DNA from: Candidatus Fermentibacterota bacterium
GTDB taxonomy: Bacteria > JAFGKV01
Assembly (NCBI GenBank): GCA_016928395.1
Contig: JAFGKV010000037.1
Location: 1 to 22,646 of the forward strand
Reading direction: 5' to 3'
DNA length: 22,646 bases
Shown: one piece after another, positions 15,945 to 22,646 of the stretch
Layout of the letters: each line of letters begins with the position of its first letter
Position numbering within the stretch: the stretch's first letter is position 1
The notes under the pieces: generated by a model
The model's database searches: none
What the model was told of the DNA's origin: nothing
What the model saw: the letters and a program-made list of their open reading frames with translations, nothing else
Program-made: the position numbers and the translations under genes

Positions 15945-17670
15945 GGCGTCGTATCACTCCTCTGCCGTTTCGCCCATCCACGCAGACGGAGAGAGGATTC
16001 TCCGCCTGCACATGCCGAATGAATCTCGTTCGCGCCACCTCAGCCTGCGCCTCCAGCCAATTCCAGTCAATCCCATGCTGCTCTGTGTGACGCACTGAGA
16101 AATAGGAAACCTTGAAACTTGTGAGATTGTGGAAGAAATGGGAGCCTTGGCTCAGGTCAGGCTGCATCTGCGGCAATGTCGCCTCTACAATAACGCGGGC
16201 TCCGGAGATCGTGCTCCAGTTCACGGGGATTCCAAGCCAGGGATCCGAGGAACCCCACCGCCCGAATCCTACCAGGAGATAGGGCCTCCCCTCGTCAACG
16301 AGCGGCAGGTTGATACGCTCCAGCTCCTGGGCGATACGCGGAGTGAAGCGCGGTTCGAACATCTCGGGCATCACGTAGACGATGTCACGGATATCGTCCC
16401 TTTGTCCATTGCCCAAGACCGTCTCGGACGCCACGATGACTCTATCGCCCCTGAGTTCCTCCACGGGGAGAAGAATCTCTTCATTGGACACCACCATGGG
16501 CCGAACCTGGAGGAAGCCGAACCGGGCGGGAATGCCGCGTTTCCGATCCAGCGTGACCGCGAACTCAACCTCCACGGGCGCCTTTACCGATTCCTCGCTG
16601 GCCTTGAGCACCGCGCGGATAAGATCATTGAACGGCACTTCCTCGTATTCCAAGATCGGAGCAAAATTCACCACCCTCGGCCCCTCGGGGCCTACCCCCG
16701 GCATCAGTCGGTCGGAGCGTGGATCATACGTGGACGCGACGAACCGCAAGGTATTGTCGTAGTCTGCCGCATCAAGACCGAGTTGCACCAAATACTCGGT
16801 CTCCCGAATGGGGTCATGGGGCGGAGACGCTCCCATGTTGACGGCCCAGAAGGCCGTCTGCGAACTCTTGAGCAGTTGACCAATACTCCCGTAGGGCGGC
16901 GGCGCCTTGGGATATGCGGGGGAATAGGTCCACACCAGCCCGCCGTCGACGATGGTCTTTCCCAGCCCGAGGGCAAGATCCACCACGCCATCCTCAGGCT
17001 TGGCATATCCGCTTGGGTAGAAGTTGTAGGATCGGGCGACCCCCGCGAAGGTAGGGTAGAAGCGATCCGTCACGGGAGAACCCACTACTTCCTGGATGAT
17101 GACCGCCATCTTCTCCGCTGAAGGATCCTTGCCGACTGTCCTAAGGTATGCCTTCGCCTCGCGGAAGAAGGTCGATGCCCACACGAACTTCACCGCTTCC
17201 ACCAGCCGGCGGAACCGGGCATCGGGATCAGGCTGATTGTTGGGGATCATCTTGGTGGCATAGACGCCGGCGAACGGTTCATACATGGCGTCTTCCAGCA
17301 TGCTCGATGAGCGCACGGCCAGGGGAACGCGCACGTCGTTCGTCACGGCGCGCAGGTCTCCCACCAGTCTCGCGGGAAGATCGCCCCGCTGGAACGCGTG
17401 GCCTATGCGCTCGTCGGGCAGATCTGAGTATGCCGTGTCGAGAAGATCGTTCTGCGCCAGGAAGGCATCGAAGAAATCGGTGCCGATAACCGTCATGCGG
17501 GGGATGGTAATGGTGAACCCGGGTGTCCGATCGGGCGGGAACTGCTGCCGGATGGTTTGTTCGACGGTCAAAAGTCCCTGCGCTTTCCCGCCAAAAGATC
17601 CGGTTCCTATCCGGGATACGGGGCTTTCGCCGTCGAAGAATCTCCTGTCGAAGCTGGAAAGATCAGTCAT
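15937..17670 (-). CDS. PPDK ATP-binding-domain protein without phosphohistidine or PEP domain
   Basis: A 577-residue cytoplasmic protein. Residues 18-392 form the ATP-grasp domain of the PEP synthase/PPDK family: GTGSFGGKAQGLL (22-34), LAVRSSSMLED (117-127), IIQEVVGSPV (191-200) and the closing EVEFAV...FGFLQVRP (367-391). Residues 405-530 form the same module as in the 1061-residue partner, with VGFGRWGSSDPWLGIPV (467-483) and SQGSHFFHNL (507-516). It stops before any swivelling phosphohistidine domain, so complete pyruvate phosphorylation is not expected. ATG 17670 follows GGCGGAG at normal spacing. It lies 82 bp after glutamate dehydrogenase and overlaps the next gene by 8 bp, so the three are probably cotranscribed. 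It could bind or hydrolyse ATP as a regulatory subunit, or phosphorylate an unknown substrate. Automated labels of 'phosphoenolpyruvate synthase' would mislead. Confidence 0.85.
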   Translation of the reverse strand: MTDLSSFDRRFFDGESPVSRIGTGSFGGKAQGLLTVEQTIRQQFPPDRTPGFTITIPRMTVIGTDFFDAFLAQNDLLDTAYSDLPDERIGHAFQRGDLPARLVGDLRAVTNDVRVPLAVRSSSMLEDAMYEPFAGVYATKMIPNNQPDPDARFRRLVEAVKFVWASTFFREAKAYLRTVGKDPSAEKMAVIIQEVVGSPVTDRFYPTFAGVARSYNFYPSGYAKPEDGVVDLALGLGKTIVDGGLVWTYSPAYPKAPPPYGSIGQLLKSSQTAFWAVNMGASPPHDPIRETEYLVQLGLDAADYDNTLRFVASTYDPRSDRLMPGVGPEGPRVVNFAPILEYEEVPFNDLIRAVLKASEESVKAPVEVEFAVTLDRKRGIPARFGFLQVRPMVVSNEEILLPVEELRGDRVIVASETVLGNGQRDDIRDIVYVMPEMFEPRFTPRIAQELERINLPLVDEGRPYLLVGFGRWGSSDPWLGIPVNWSTISGARVIVEATLPQMQPDLSQGSHFFHNLTSFKVSYFSVRHTEQHGIDWNWLEAQAEVARTRFIRHVQAENPLSVCVDGRNGRGVIRRHG

Positions 17671-17703
17671 CGTGCACTCCGCCGGCGAGGAGTATCTTCA
17701 ACC

Positions 17704-17738
17704 GCACACCCTCCCCGAAAATGCCGGAGAGGGTGTGC
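17704..17738 (-). promoter_or_regulatory. Strong intercistronic hairpin
   Basis: GCACACCCTC pairs perfectly with GAGGGTGTGC. After one mismatch three more pairs form inside, leaving a short loop. It fills much of the 82-bp gap between the dehydrogenase stop and the next start. No T-run follows on the minus strand, so it is more likely an RNA-processing or stability element or a leaky terminator than a full stop. Confidence 0.55.
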
Positions 17739-17752
17739 ATATCAACGGGTGA

Positions 17753-19039
17753 TCAGACCCAGCCGCGAGCCCTGCACGCATCGACGACCCGGCTGACCGA
17801 GATCACGTACGCGGCATCCCGCATGAAGAGCTTGCGCTTGCGCGCCAGATCACTGACGGCGATGAACGCGGAGGTCATCTTCTGATCGAGTTTACCCAGG
17901 ACCTCGTCCTTGGTCCAGAAGTAGTTCATGTTGCACTGGACCTGCTCGAAGTAGCTGCACGTCACCCCGCCGGCATTGGCCAGGAAGTCAGGGATGACGA
18001 ACACGCCGCGATCCTTGATGATGACATCGGCGTCGGGCGTGGTGGGACCATTGGCGCCTTCGGCGATGACCTTGACGCGCGGGCTCATCTTCTGCGCGGT
18101 CTCCGCATTGATCTGGTTCTCCAAGGCCGCGGGGATGAGAATGTCGGCATCCTGTGCAAGCCATGCATCGCCTGGCAGGCGCTCATAGCCCAGGTCCTGA
18201 GCCTTGCCCTTGTCAATGCCGCCGTACCGGTCGGTGATGGCCAGCAGTTCTTCGAGGCTGATCCCGCTCTTCTTACGGTAGGTATAGGATGTCTGCTCAG
18301 CCTGATCCCAGCAGGACACGCAGATCACCGTGCCGCCCAACTGAGTGTAGAGCTGGATTGCATACTGGGCAACATTGCCGAAGCCCTGCACGGCTGCCAC
18401 CGTGTCATCGGGCCTGATCCCAAGCTCCTTGAGCGCCTCGCGAATGGTATAGACAACGCCATACCCGGTCGCCTCCGTCCGCCCCAGCGATCCGCCGAGA
18501 CCCACCGGCTTGCCGGTGATGAAGCCGGGATACTTGGCACCGTGAATGGTCTCAAACTCGTCCAACATCCACAGCATGTGCTGCGGGCTGGTCATAACAT
18601 CCGGCGCCGGCACATCACTGAGAGGACCGACGTTTCGAGCCACCTGGCGTATCCAGCCGCGACACAGACGCTCCTGCTCCCGTTCGGATAGATCGTGGGG
18701 GTCACAGATCACGCCGCCTTTCCCTCCGCCGAGGGGGATATCGACCACGGCGCACTTCCACGTCATCCACATGGAGAGCGCCCGCACGGTGTCGATGGTC
18801 TCCTGGGGGTGGAACCTGATGCCACCCTTACACGGCCCCCGAGCATCATTGTGCTGGGACCGGAATCCGCGGAATACCCGGACGGATCCGTCATCCATCC
18901 GAACAGGTATATTGAAGTGATACTCGCGCATCGGCCAGCGAAGCAAGTCACGGGTCGGCTGATCCAGCCCGAGCGTATCGGCAACCCCGTCAAACTGCTT
19001 CTGCGCCATTTCGAATGGATTGAACGAGCCTCTTGCCAT
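17753..19039 (-). CDS. gdhA: Glu/Leu/Phe/Val dehydrogenase, probably glutamate dehydrogenase
   Basis: A 428-residue enzyme, the usual length for hexameric bacterial NAD(P)-glutamate dehydrogenase. The N-terminal dimerisation and substrate domain carries GPCKGGIRFHP (Lys71), MTWKCAVVDIPLGGGKGG (Lys95 and catalytic Lys107) and PAPDVMT (catalytic Asp147). The Rossmann domain has VQGFGNVA, and EGANGPTTPDAD and PDFLANAGGV follow. It interconverts glutamate and 2-oxoglutarate plus ammonia. Coenzyme choice and direction cannot be read safely. ATG 19039 follows GGAGGAGA; an upstream in-frame start at 19081 is rejected because it lies before that site. A structured leader with a U-tract hairpin precedes it. 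Two PPDK-like genes follow on the same strand. Confidence 0.95.
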   Translation of the reverse strand: MARGSFNPFEMAQKQFDGVADTLGLDQPTRDLLRWPMREYHFNIPVRMDDGSVRVFRGFRSQHNDARGPCKGGIRFHPQETIDTVRALSMWMTWKCAVVDIPLGGGKGGVICDPHDLSEREQERLCRGWIRQVARNVGPLSDVPAPDVMTSPQHMLWMLDEFETIHGAKYPGFITGKPVGLGGSLGRTEATGYGVVYTIREALKELGIRPDDTVAAVQGFGNVAQYAIQLYTQLGGTVICVSCWDQAEQTSYTYRKKSGISLEELLAITDRYGGIDKGKAQDLGYERLPGDAWLAQDADILIPAALENQINAETAQKMSPRVKVIAEGANGPTTPDADVIIKDRGVFVIPDFLANAGGVTCSYFEQVQCNMNYFWTKDEVLGKLDQKMTSAFIAVSDLARKRKLFMRDAAYVISVSRVVDACRARGWV

Positions 19040-19077
19040 GTCTCTCCTCCATGTGCACGGCCCCGCCGCGCTCTCTC

Positions 19078-19110
19078 CCACAGTACTTCAGGACATGTTG
19101 AGTGCTGTGG
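19078..19110 (-). promoter_or_regulatory. Leader stem-loop upstream of glutamate dehydrogenase
   Basis: CCACAG pairs with CTGTGG, then after one mismatch ACT pairs with AGT. It lies between the U-tract hairpin at 19130-19174 and the Shine-Dalgarno of the dehydrogenase. It could be part of leader control. Confidence 0.35.
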
Positions 19111-19129
19111 AATCATCACCGCCGGATCG

Positions 19130-19174
19130 AAAAAAAGAGCCCTGCCGACTGGAGCCCACGGGGGCTGTCGCAGG
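19130..19174 (-). terminator. Intrinsic terminator or attenuator with seven-U tract
   Basis: On the minus strand CCTGCGAC pairs with GTC-G-GCAGG (one bulged G). An inner AGCCC/GGGCT hairpin stacks inside, and GCTC then seven Ts (19136-19130) follow. It lies about 91 nt before the dehydrogenase ATG and about 275 nt after the NFACT-R stop. A TTGACA lies upstream of it. It is therefore either a late terminator for the NFACT-R transcript or an attenuator in the dehydrogenase leader. Confidence 0.6.
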
Positions 19175-19213
19175 AGTCCGACCTGGCATGGTGATAGTGG
19201 GCTAACAAGACTC

Positions 19214-19246
19214 GACGAAGTTCCTGCTTCGCCCTGCCTTTGTCAA
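19214..19246 (-). promoter_or_regulatory. Candidate dehydrogenase promoter and adjoining hairpin
   Basis: A perfect -35-like TTGACA reads on the minus strand at 19246-19241. No good -10 follows at 17 bp (GAACTT only). The sequence directly downstream forms a 7-bp hairpin (GGCGAAG with CTTCGTC, 19233-19214). Only the -35 match and the hairpin are seen; promoter activity is inferred. Confidence 0.3.
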
Positions 19247-19357
19247 ATATCGCGGTGACACGACACGAGGGGGATTGACTTCCTCGCTTCCCCCCCGCTT
19301 CGCTTCGCTCGCAGTTCTCAGTTGTTGTCAGTCAGTGTCAGTCAGAGGTCGGGCCTT

Positions 19358-19404
19358 CTTCACCTCTTCACCTCTTTGCTTCTTTGCTTCTTTGCTTCTT
19401 CACC
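19358..19404. repeat. Octamer array, CTTCACCT/CTTTGCTT, six units
   Basis: Six adjacent octamers: CTTCACCT twice, CTTTGCTT three times, then CTTCACC(G). They lie in the 411-bp gap between the NFACT-R and dehydrogenase genes, whose other contents are the leader elements, CAGT-rich tracts at 19312-19346 and a heptamer pair at the NFACT-R stop. Confidence 0.65.
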
Positions 19405-19439
19405 GCTCATGCTCTTCGTGGTGAATCACGCCGCTCTAT

Positions 19440-19453
19440 CTCCTCACTCCTCA
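19440..19453. repeat. Heptamer CTCCTCA repeated twice
   Basis: Two perfect copies of CTCCTCA. This is the reverse complement, phase-shifted, of the GGAGTGA unit at 12559-12586. The second copy supplies the TGA stop codon of the NFACT-R gene. Confidence 0.4.
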
Positions 19454-19870
19454 CTCCCGCCGTGGCCTTACCTTGATCGTACGGTAGCGCCCCAGGCTTA
19501 CCGTGCCGGGCGGGGCGCCCCGCGGCTTCCTGACCTCACGACAGGTGGTGACGTGCACGGCAACGCTTCCCCCTGCCTTGGCAACAGAATATCCCGCCGC
19601 CAAGGCTGCGGCATAGCGCTCCGTGTCCCGGGGGAGACGATCCGCCCCACCCGGATTCCGCACGACAACGTGCGATCCTGATCCGGAGGCAATATGAAAC
19701 CAAAAATCACCCGGAGCGGCCAGCCTGAGCGTCAGAATGTCGTTGTCGGCCGCGGTGCGGCCAACGAGCACCGTGGAGCCGTCAGGTGCCACAAAACGCC
19801 GGGCAATCGCACGGCCGCGCCACATTCCTGAATCAGCACTCTGTGGATCAGGCCCGTCTGATGCTCTCAT
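19451..19870 (-). CDS. Stand-alone NFACT-R (DUF814) RNA-binding domain protein
   Basis: A 139-residue protein made almost entirely of an NFACT-R domain, the C-terminal RNA-binding part of RqcH/FbpA/Rqc2. Recognisable blocks are GSTVLVGRTAADNDILTLRL (31-50), DFWFHIASGSGSHVVVRNPG (55-74), AAALAAGYSVAKAGGSVAV (87-105), VRKPRGAPPGTVSL (113-126) and RTIKVRP (130-136). The NFACT-N, helix-hairpin-helix and coiled-coil parts of full RqcH are absent, and no fragment of them lies upstream. RqcH binds stalled 50S-tRNA and drives alanine tailing; this short form could at most bind RNA or the ribosome. ATG 19870 follows AGGAG at 9 nt; a GTG 39 bp upstream is less likely. Confidence 0.82.
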   Translation of the reverse strand: MRASDGPDPQSADSGMWRGRAIARRFVAPDGSTVLVGRTAADNDILTLRLAAPGDFWFHIASGSGSHVVVRNPGGADRLPRDTERYAAALAAGYSVAKAGGSVAVHVTTCREVRKPRGAPPGTVSLGRYRTIKVRPRRE

Positions 19871-20301
19871 ACGTCGTTGCTCCTGCCGGACTGGCCTGAG
19901 GCCTGCCACCTAGTTCTCGCCTGAGACGGGTCGAGCACGATCGATTCGTCGCATCCCCTGCGGCAATTCGAGGTGACCGCTGTGCGTGCTGGATGGCTCC
20001 AAGATACGGCTCACCGCACCCAGCAGAAACAGTTAACCCCCTCGTCCATGCTGCAGTACTTCACCGAAGGGGTGACACCCGACCTTCGAACGAATCGCGC
20101 CTGTCCTGACGTGGCCAGAAGTGAAACAGGGCCGAATGCCCAGGATCTCACGCGGACTGCAGACTGGCTGCGAAGCGAGCGTGCAGACAGCCGACGGCTT
20201 CCCGCACAACGAGACGGGGAACCACCGCCGCATCATCGGGTTCGCTTGACTATACCTCACGACATCTTCCTCGTTTCCCGTATCTCAAGGAGGTCACGCC
20301 T
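19871..20301. other. Divergent intergenic region, no gene recognised
   Basis: These 431 bp separate the NFACT-R gene (minus) and the propeller gene (plus) and should hold both promoters. Open frames here have no recognisable protein features. A hairpin at 20065-20088 pairs CGAAG with CTTCG and GGGT with ACCC around a GAC loop; no T-run follows. A weak TATACC lies at 20251-20256. No convincing promoter was found. Confidence 0.5.
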
Positions 20302-21723
20302 GTGCATCTCAGGCATCTCGGTGCCCTTATGCTCGCCTTACTCCTCCCCTGGACGGTCGCGGCAACACCGCTTACCCTCGCAATGGCTCCCTCATCCGAG
20401 CGGGGCCTGGCCTCCAATTCTCTCTCGACCCTCGTCTGGGACGGTGCCCGGCTCTGGGCAGCCAGCGGCAGCGGCGTCAGCCATTCCCTGGGTGTGCCCA
20501 CCACTGCGTTGGACTGGGTGACCTTCACCACCGACGACGGCCTGCCTTCAAACATCATACCTGCCCTGGCCGCCCAGGACGGGATCGTCATCGTGTCGGC
20601 GGCATCCTATGACGATCCCGATCTGAGTTACACCTTGGATCGGGGCGACGGTCTCTTCCGCTCGGACGACCTGGGTGCCACATGGGATTCTCTTGGCTTG
20701 AATCGGGCAGTCGGCATCGGCAATATCTGCTGGGACGTGGCCCTGGCCGGCAATGCGGTATGGGCTGCCTGCTGGAACGGGAAGGCAACCTCCGACTTTC
20801 CGTCAGGGTTGGCCCTGAGTACCGATGGCGGCGCCACATGGGCATACCCCGATGTGGCAGACACCATCGGGCCTCTGTGCTTCGCCCTGGCTGCGGCCGA
20901 TTCGACGTGCTGGGTGGGGACAGGCCAGGGAATCGGCCGTACGACCGACTTCGGAGCAACATGGCGCTCGTTCAGCTACGCCAGCACAGACGGAGACATC
21001 TCCGGTGATTGGATCGTCGCGCTTGAGGTTCACCCCGATGACCCACAGGCCGTGTGGGCCGCGACCCGCGCCATTCCTTCCATGGACGGTCAGCCGGGCT
21101 ATGGCACTGACGGAGCCTGCTTCAGTCTCGACGGAGGAGGCGCGTGGCACCGAATCGAAGAACTGGTGGGTGCCAGTGTATGGGACTTTGCATTCTCCGG
21201 TGACACGGTCTGGGCGGCCACGGAGGAGGGGTTGGGGTTCTCACCAGACCGGGGTGCCACATGGTCCCTTCTGACCAGAGACGCGGGTCTACCCGAAGAG
21301 GTGTTCTATTCGGTGGCCGTCGTCGGATCCCACGTGTACGCGGGATCCGACGACGGCCTGGTGTGGAGCAATGACCGCGGTGTCACCTGGCAGGTCATGT
21401 TGGCCAGTCAACCCCAGGGGACCCTTGATACACCCGAGGTGTATGCGTATCCGAATCCATTCAGCCCCAGGCGGGGTCAAACCGCCCGGATCCGCTATAG
21501 CTTGGGAAATTCGTCCCGAGTGTGGCTCAGGATCTTCGACTTCAATGAGCATGTGGTGCGCACCCTGACGGACGGCCAGCAACGAACCCTGGGCGATCTC
21601 CTCTTCGAATCGTGGGATGGCCTTGACGACCAGGGGCGCCTCGTGCCCAACGGGACCTACTTCTTCCGCTTACATGCAGAACGAGGCGCCCCGTCATACG
21701 GCACAATCATGGTGTTGGACTGA
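20302..21723 (+). CDS. Secreted Asp-box beta-propeller with C-terminal FlgD-Ig-like domain
   Basis: A 473-residue exported protein. Residues 1-21 are a signal peptide (LGALMLALLLPWTVAA). The body has six sialidase-type Asp-box motifs at 121-128, 173-180, 214-221, 275-282, 314-321 and 356-363 (SDDLGATW, STDGGATW, TTDFGATW and similar), a BNR-type propeller. Residues 380-473 form a FlgD-Ig-like domain: VYAYPNPFSP, VWLRIFDFNEHVVRTL, WDGLDDQGRLVPNGTYFFRL. In FCB-group bacteria such C-terminal domains occur in surface or secreted proteins and resemble type 9 sorting domains. No catalytic residues are apparent, so binding is more likely than hydrolysis. The start is GTG, set by a perfect AAGGAGGT 7 nt before it. 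Its TGA shares one base with the next ATG, so translation is coupled to the barrel gene. Confidence 0.85.
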   Translation: MHLRHLGALMLALLLPWTVAATPLTLAMAPSSERGLASNSLSTLVWDGARLWAASGSGVSHSLGVPTTALDWVTFTTDDGLPSNIIPALAAQDGIVIVSAASYDDPDLSYTLDRGDGLFRSDDLGATWDSLGLNRAVGIGNICWDVALAGNAVWAACWNGKATSDFPSGLALSTDGGATWAYPDVADTIGPLCFALAAADSTCWVGTGQGIGRTTDFGATWRSFSYASTDGDISGDWIVALEVHPDDPQAVWAATRAIPSMDGQPGYGTDGACFSLDGGGAWHRIEELVGASVWDFAFSGDTVWAATEEGLGFSPDRGATWSLLTRDAGLPEEVFYSVAVVGSHVYAGSDDGLVWSNDRGVTWQVMLASQPQGTLDTPEVYAYPNPFSPRRGQTARIRYSLGNSSRVWLRIFDFNEHVVRTLTDGQQRTLGDLLFESWDGLDDQGRLVPNGTYFFRLHAERGAPSYGTIMVLD

Positions 21724-22646
21724 TGCGATACACAACGCTCCTCACGCTAGTGTTCCTGACGACGGCTCACGCGCGGGTCAACCCCGGCGACTTCCTCAGC
21801 ATGCCTTTCGACCCTTCCACGGCAGCCCTAGGCGACGCCGCCGAAATCCTGCGGGGAGGCGCCGCCTCGGCACTGCGCAACCCGGGAATCATCGGAAGCA
21901 TGGAATCCCGCGAGGTGTTTGCGGCGCACACCTTCCTTTCCCTACACCGGCGACTCGATGCCGCGGCTGTGGCCATGCCCATCGGCAACCACGGAACGCT
22001 GGCCATCGCCGGAGTCCAGGCCGCGGTGGACAAGATCGACGGCAGAGATCTGAATGGCCGCCATACTGGCTATCTTACCGACACGCGCAATGCCGTATCC
22101 TTCGTATTCGGCCTGCGCCCCATCCCACAGGCCTCCTTCGGCATCGCCATCAAGGCGTTGTTCCGGGAGATGTCCGAGGAGACCGCCAGCGGCACCGCGT
22201 TTGACATCGGGGGTCGCGCGGAAGTCTACGAAGGCATCACCGTAGCGCTGACAGGCCGAAATCTCGGCATCATGAGGCCCAAGGGTCGGCCTATGGGGGC
22301 CTATTGGCCGTGGAACAGCTCCTACTGGTCTGACGACTTGCAGGTACAAAAGGATGACCGGATCCCGCCATCCCTGGCCTTCTCGGCAGCATCAAGATCC
22401 CTGCCGTGGGGACTGCGTGCGGGGCTGGGGGTGGCGAAGACTGAAGGCGAGGCCGCAACGGTCTCTGGAGGTCTAGAGTATCCCGTGGATAATCGCCTGA
22501 CGCTCCGGGCCGGGGGAACAGTCGATTCACCCGCGCTGGGTGCGTCAATGCTGATTCCGGTATCGTCCGCGCTCGTCACTGTGGGATATGCCTGGAGCAC
22601 GGGAGAGTTGACGAACGACCCGATTCATCGAGTTTCTCTGACCTCT
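21723..22646 (+). CDS. PorV/PorQ-like outer-membrane protein, partial at right edge
   Basis: The frame is open for 308 codons to the window end, so the C-terminus is missing. A signal peptide (MRYTTLLTLVFLTTAHA) leads into SMPFDPSTAALGDAAEILRGGAASALRNPGIIG. That is the PorV/PorQ/UPF0164 N-terminal pattern of a Gly-Asp-Ala plug followed by 'NP'. The rest shows barrel-like alternating strands with recurring Gly and aromatic girdles (FVFGLRPIPQASFGIAIKAL, VGYAWSTG). The last visible strands suggest it is nearly complete. Its ATG overlaps the stop of the propeller gene by 1 nt. It could anchor, export or assemble the propeller protein at the cell surface. It resembles the 7872-9104 product in family but not closely in sequence. 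Confidence 0.78.
   Translation, partial: MRYTTLLTLVFLTTAHARVNPGDFLSMPFDPSTAALGDAAEILRGGAASALRNPGIIGSMESREVFAAHTFLSLHRRLDAAAVAMPIGNHGTLAIAGVQAAVDKIDGRDLNGRHTGYLTDTRNAVSFVFGLRPIPQASFGIAIKALFREMSEETASGTAFDIGGRAEVYEGITVALTGRNLGIMRPKGRPMGAYWPWNSSYWSDDLQVQKDDRIPPSLAFSAASRSLPWGLRAGLGVAKTEGEAATVSGGLEYPVDNRLTLRAGGTVDSPALGASMLIPVSSALVTVGYAWSTGELTNDPIHRVSLTS

Noticed and set aside
16129-17121. Open frame of 330 codons on the plus strand
   Set aside because: It is antisense to the 577-residue PPDK-like gene and has no recognisable domain.
12759-17670. Annotation of the two PPDK-like genes as phosphoenolpyruvate synthase or pyruvate phosphate dikinase
   Set aside because: Only the ATP-binding domain is present. 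Neither protein has the phosphohistidine signature or the PEP/pyruvate-binding barrel.
20065-20088. Hairpin between NFACT-R and propeller genes as an intrinsic terminator
   Set aside because: No T-run follows on either strand and the flanking genes diverge, so there is no transcript to end there.
19973-20521. Open frame of 182 codons on the plus strand
   Set aside because: It overlaps the start of the propeller gene in another frame. The propeller frame has a perfect Shine-Dalgarno and a signal peptide.

Overview
This is a GC-rich, gene-dense stretch of an uncultured bacterium. Three things point to a Gram-negative lineage of the FCB (Fibrobacteres-Chlorobi-Bacteroidetes) superphylum or a neighbouring candidate phylum: PorV/PorQ-type outer-membrane barrels, a lipoprotein with DNRLRE-like domains, and a secreted Asp-box propeller ending in a FlgD-Ig-like 'YPNPF' domain. 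The lineage cannot be fixed further from this window. No insertion sequence, prophage, CRISPR array, rRNA or tRNA was seen.

Layout. (1) 1-10532, minus strand: a membrane sensor kinase that runs off the left edge and has lost its phospho-acceptor histidine; a periplasmic parvulin (PpiC) isomerase; a full-length Lhr-type helicase; and a tight tatA - lipoprotein - outer-membrane-protein operon. (2) 10714-12315, plus strand: a cytoplasmic GH13 alpha-amylase-family enzyme, divergent from tatA. (3) 12759-19870, minus strand: a stand-alone NFACT-R gene, then glutamate dehydrogenase followed by two proteins built on the PEP-synthase/PPDK ATP-binding domain. The second of these carries an N-terminal GAF-like region and a C-terminal nucleotidyltransferase. 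Neither has the phosphohistidine or PEP/pyruvate domain of a real dikinase. (4) 20302-22646, plus strand: the secreted propeller, coupled to a second PorV-like barrel that runs off the right edge.

How it may work together. The two PPDK-like genes overlap by 8 bp and follow the dehydrogenase, so they are probably one operon. They share a C-terminal module with a GRWGS and an (S/F)xGxHFF motif in place of the usual catalytic carrier domains. An ATP-grasp plus nucleotidyltransferase pair beside glutamate dehydrogenase is the best candidate here for an undescribed system, for example nucleotidylation-type control of nitrogen or carbon flow. That role is inference only. The dehydrogenase leader also holds a terminator-like hairpin with a 7-U tract, consistent with attenuation or with termination of the upstream gene.

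The other unexplained structure is between the genes. Several intergenic regions (1974-1994, 3123-3219, 12336-12689, 19358-19453) carry short degenerate tandem arrays with 6-, 7- and 8-nt periods. Related units recur in different regions and in opposite orientations, and they lie almost entirely outside coding sequence.
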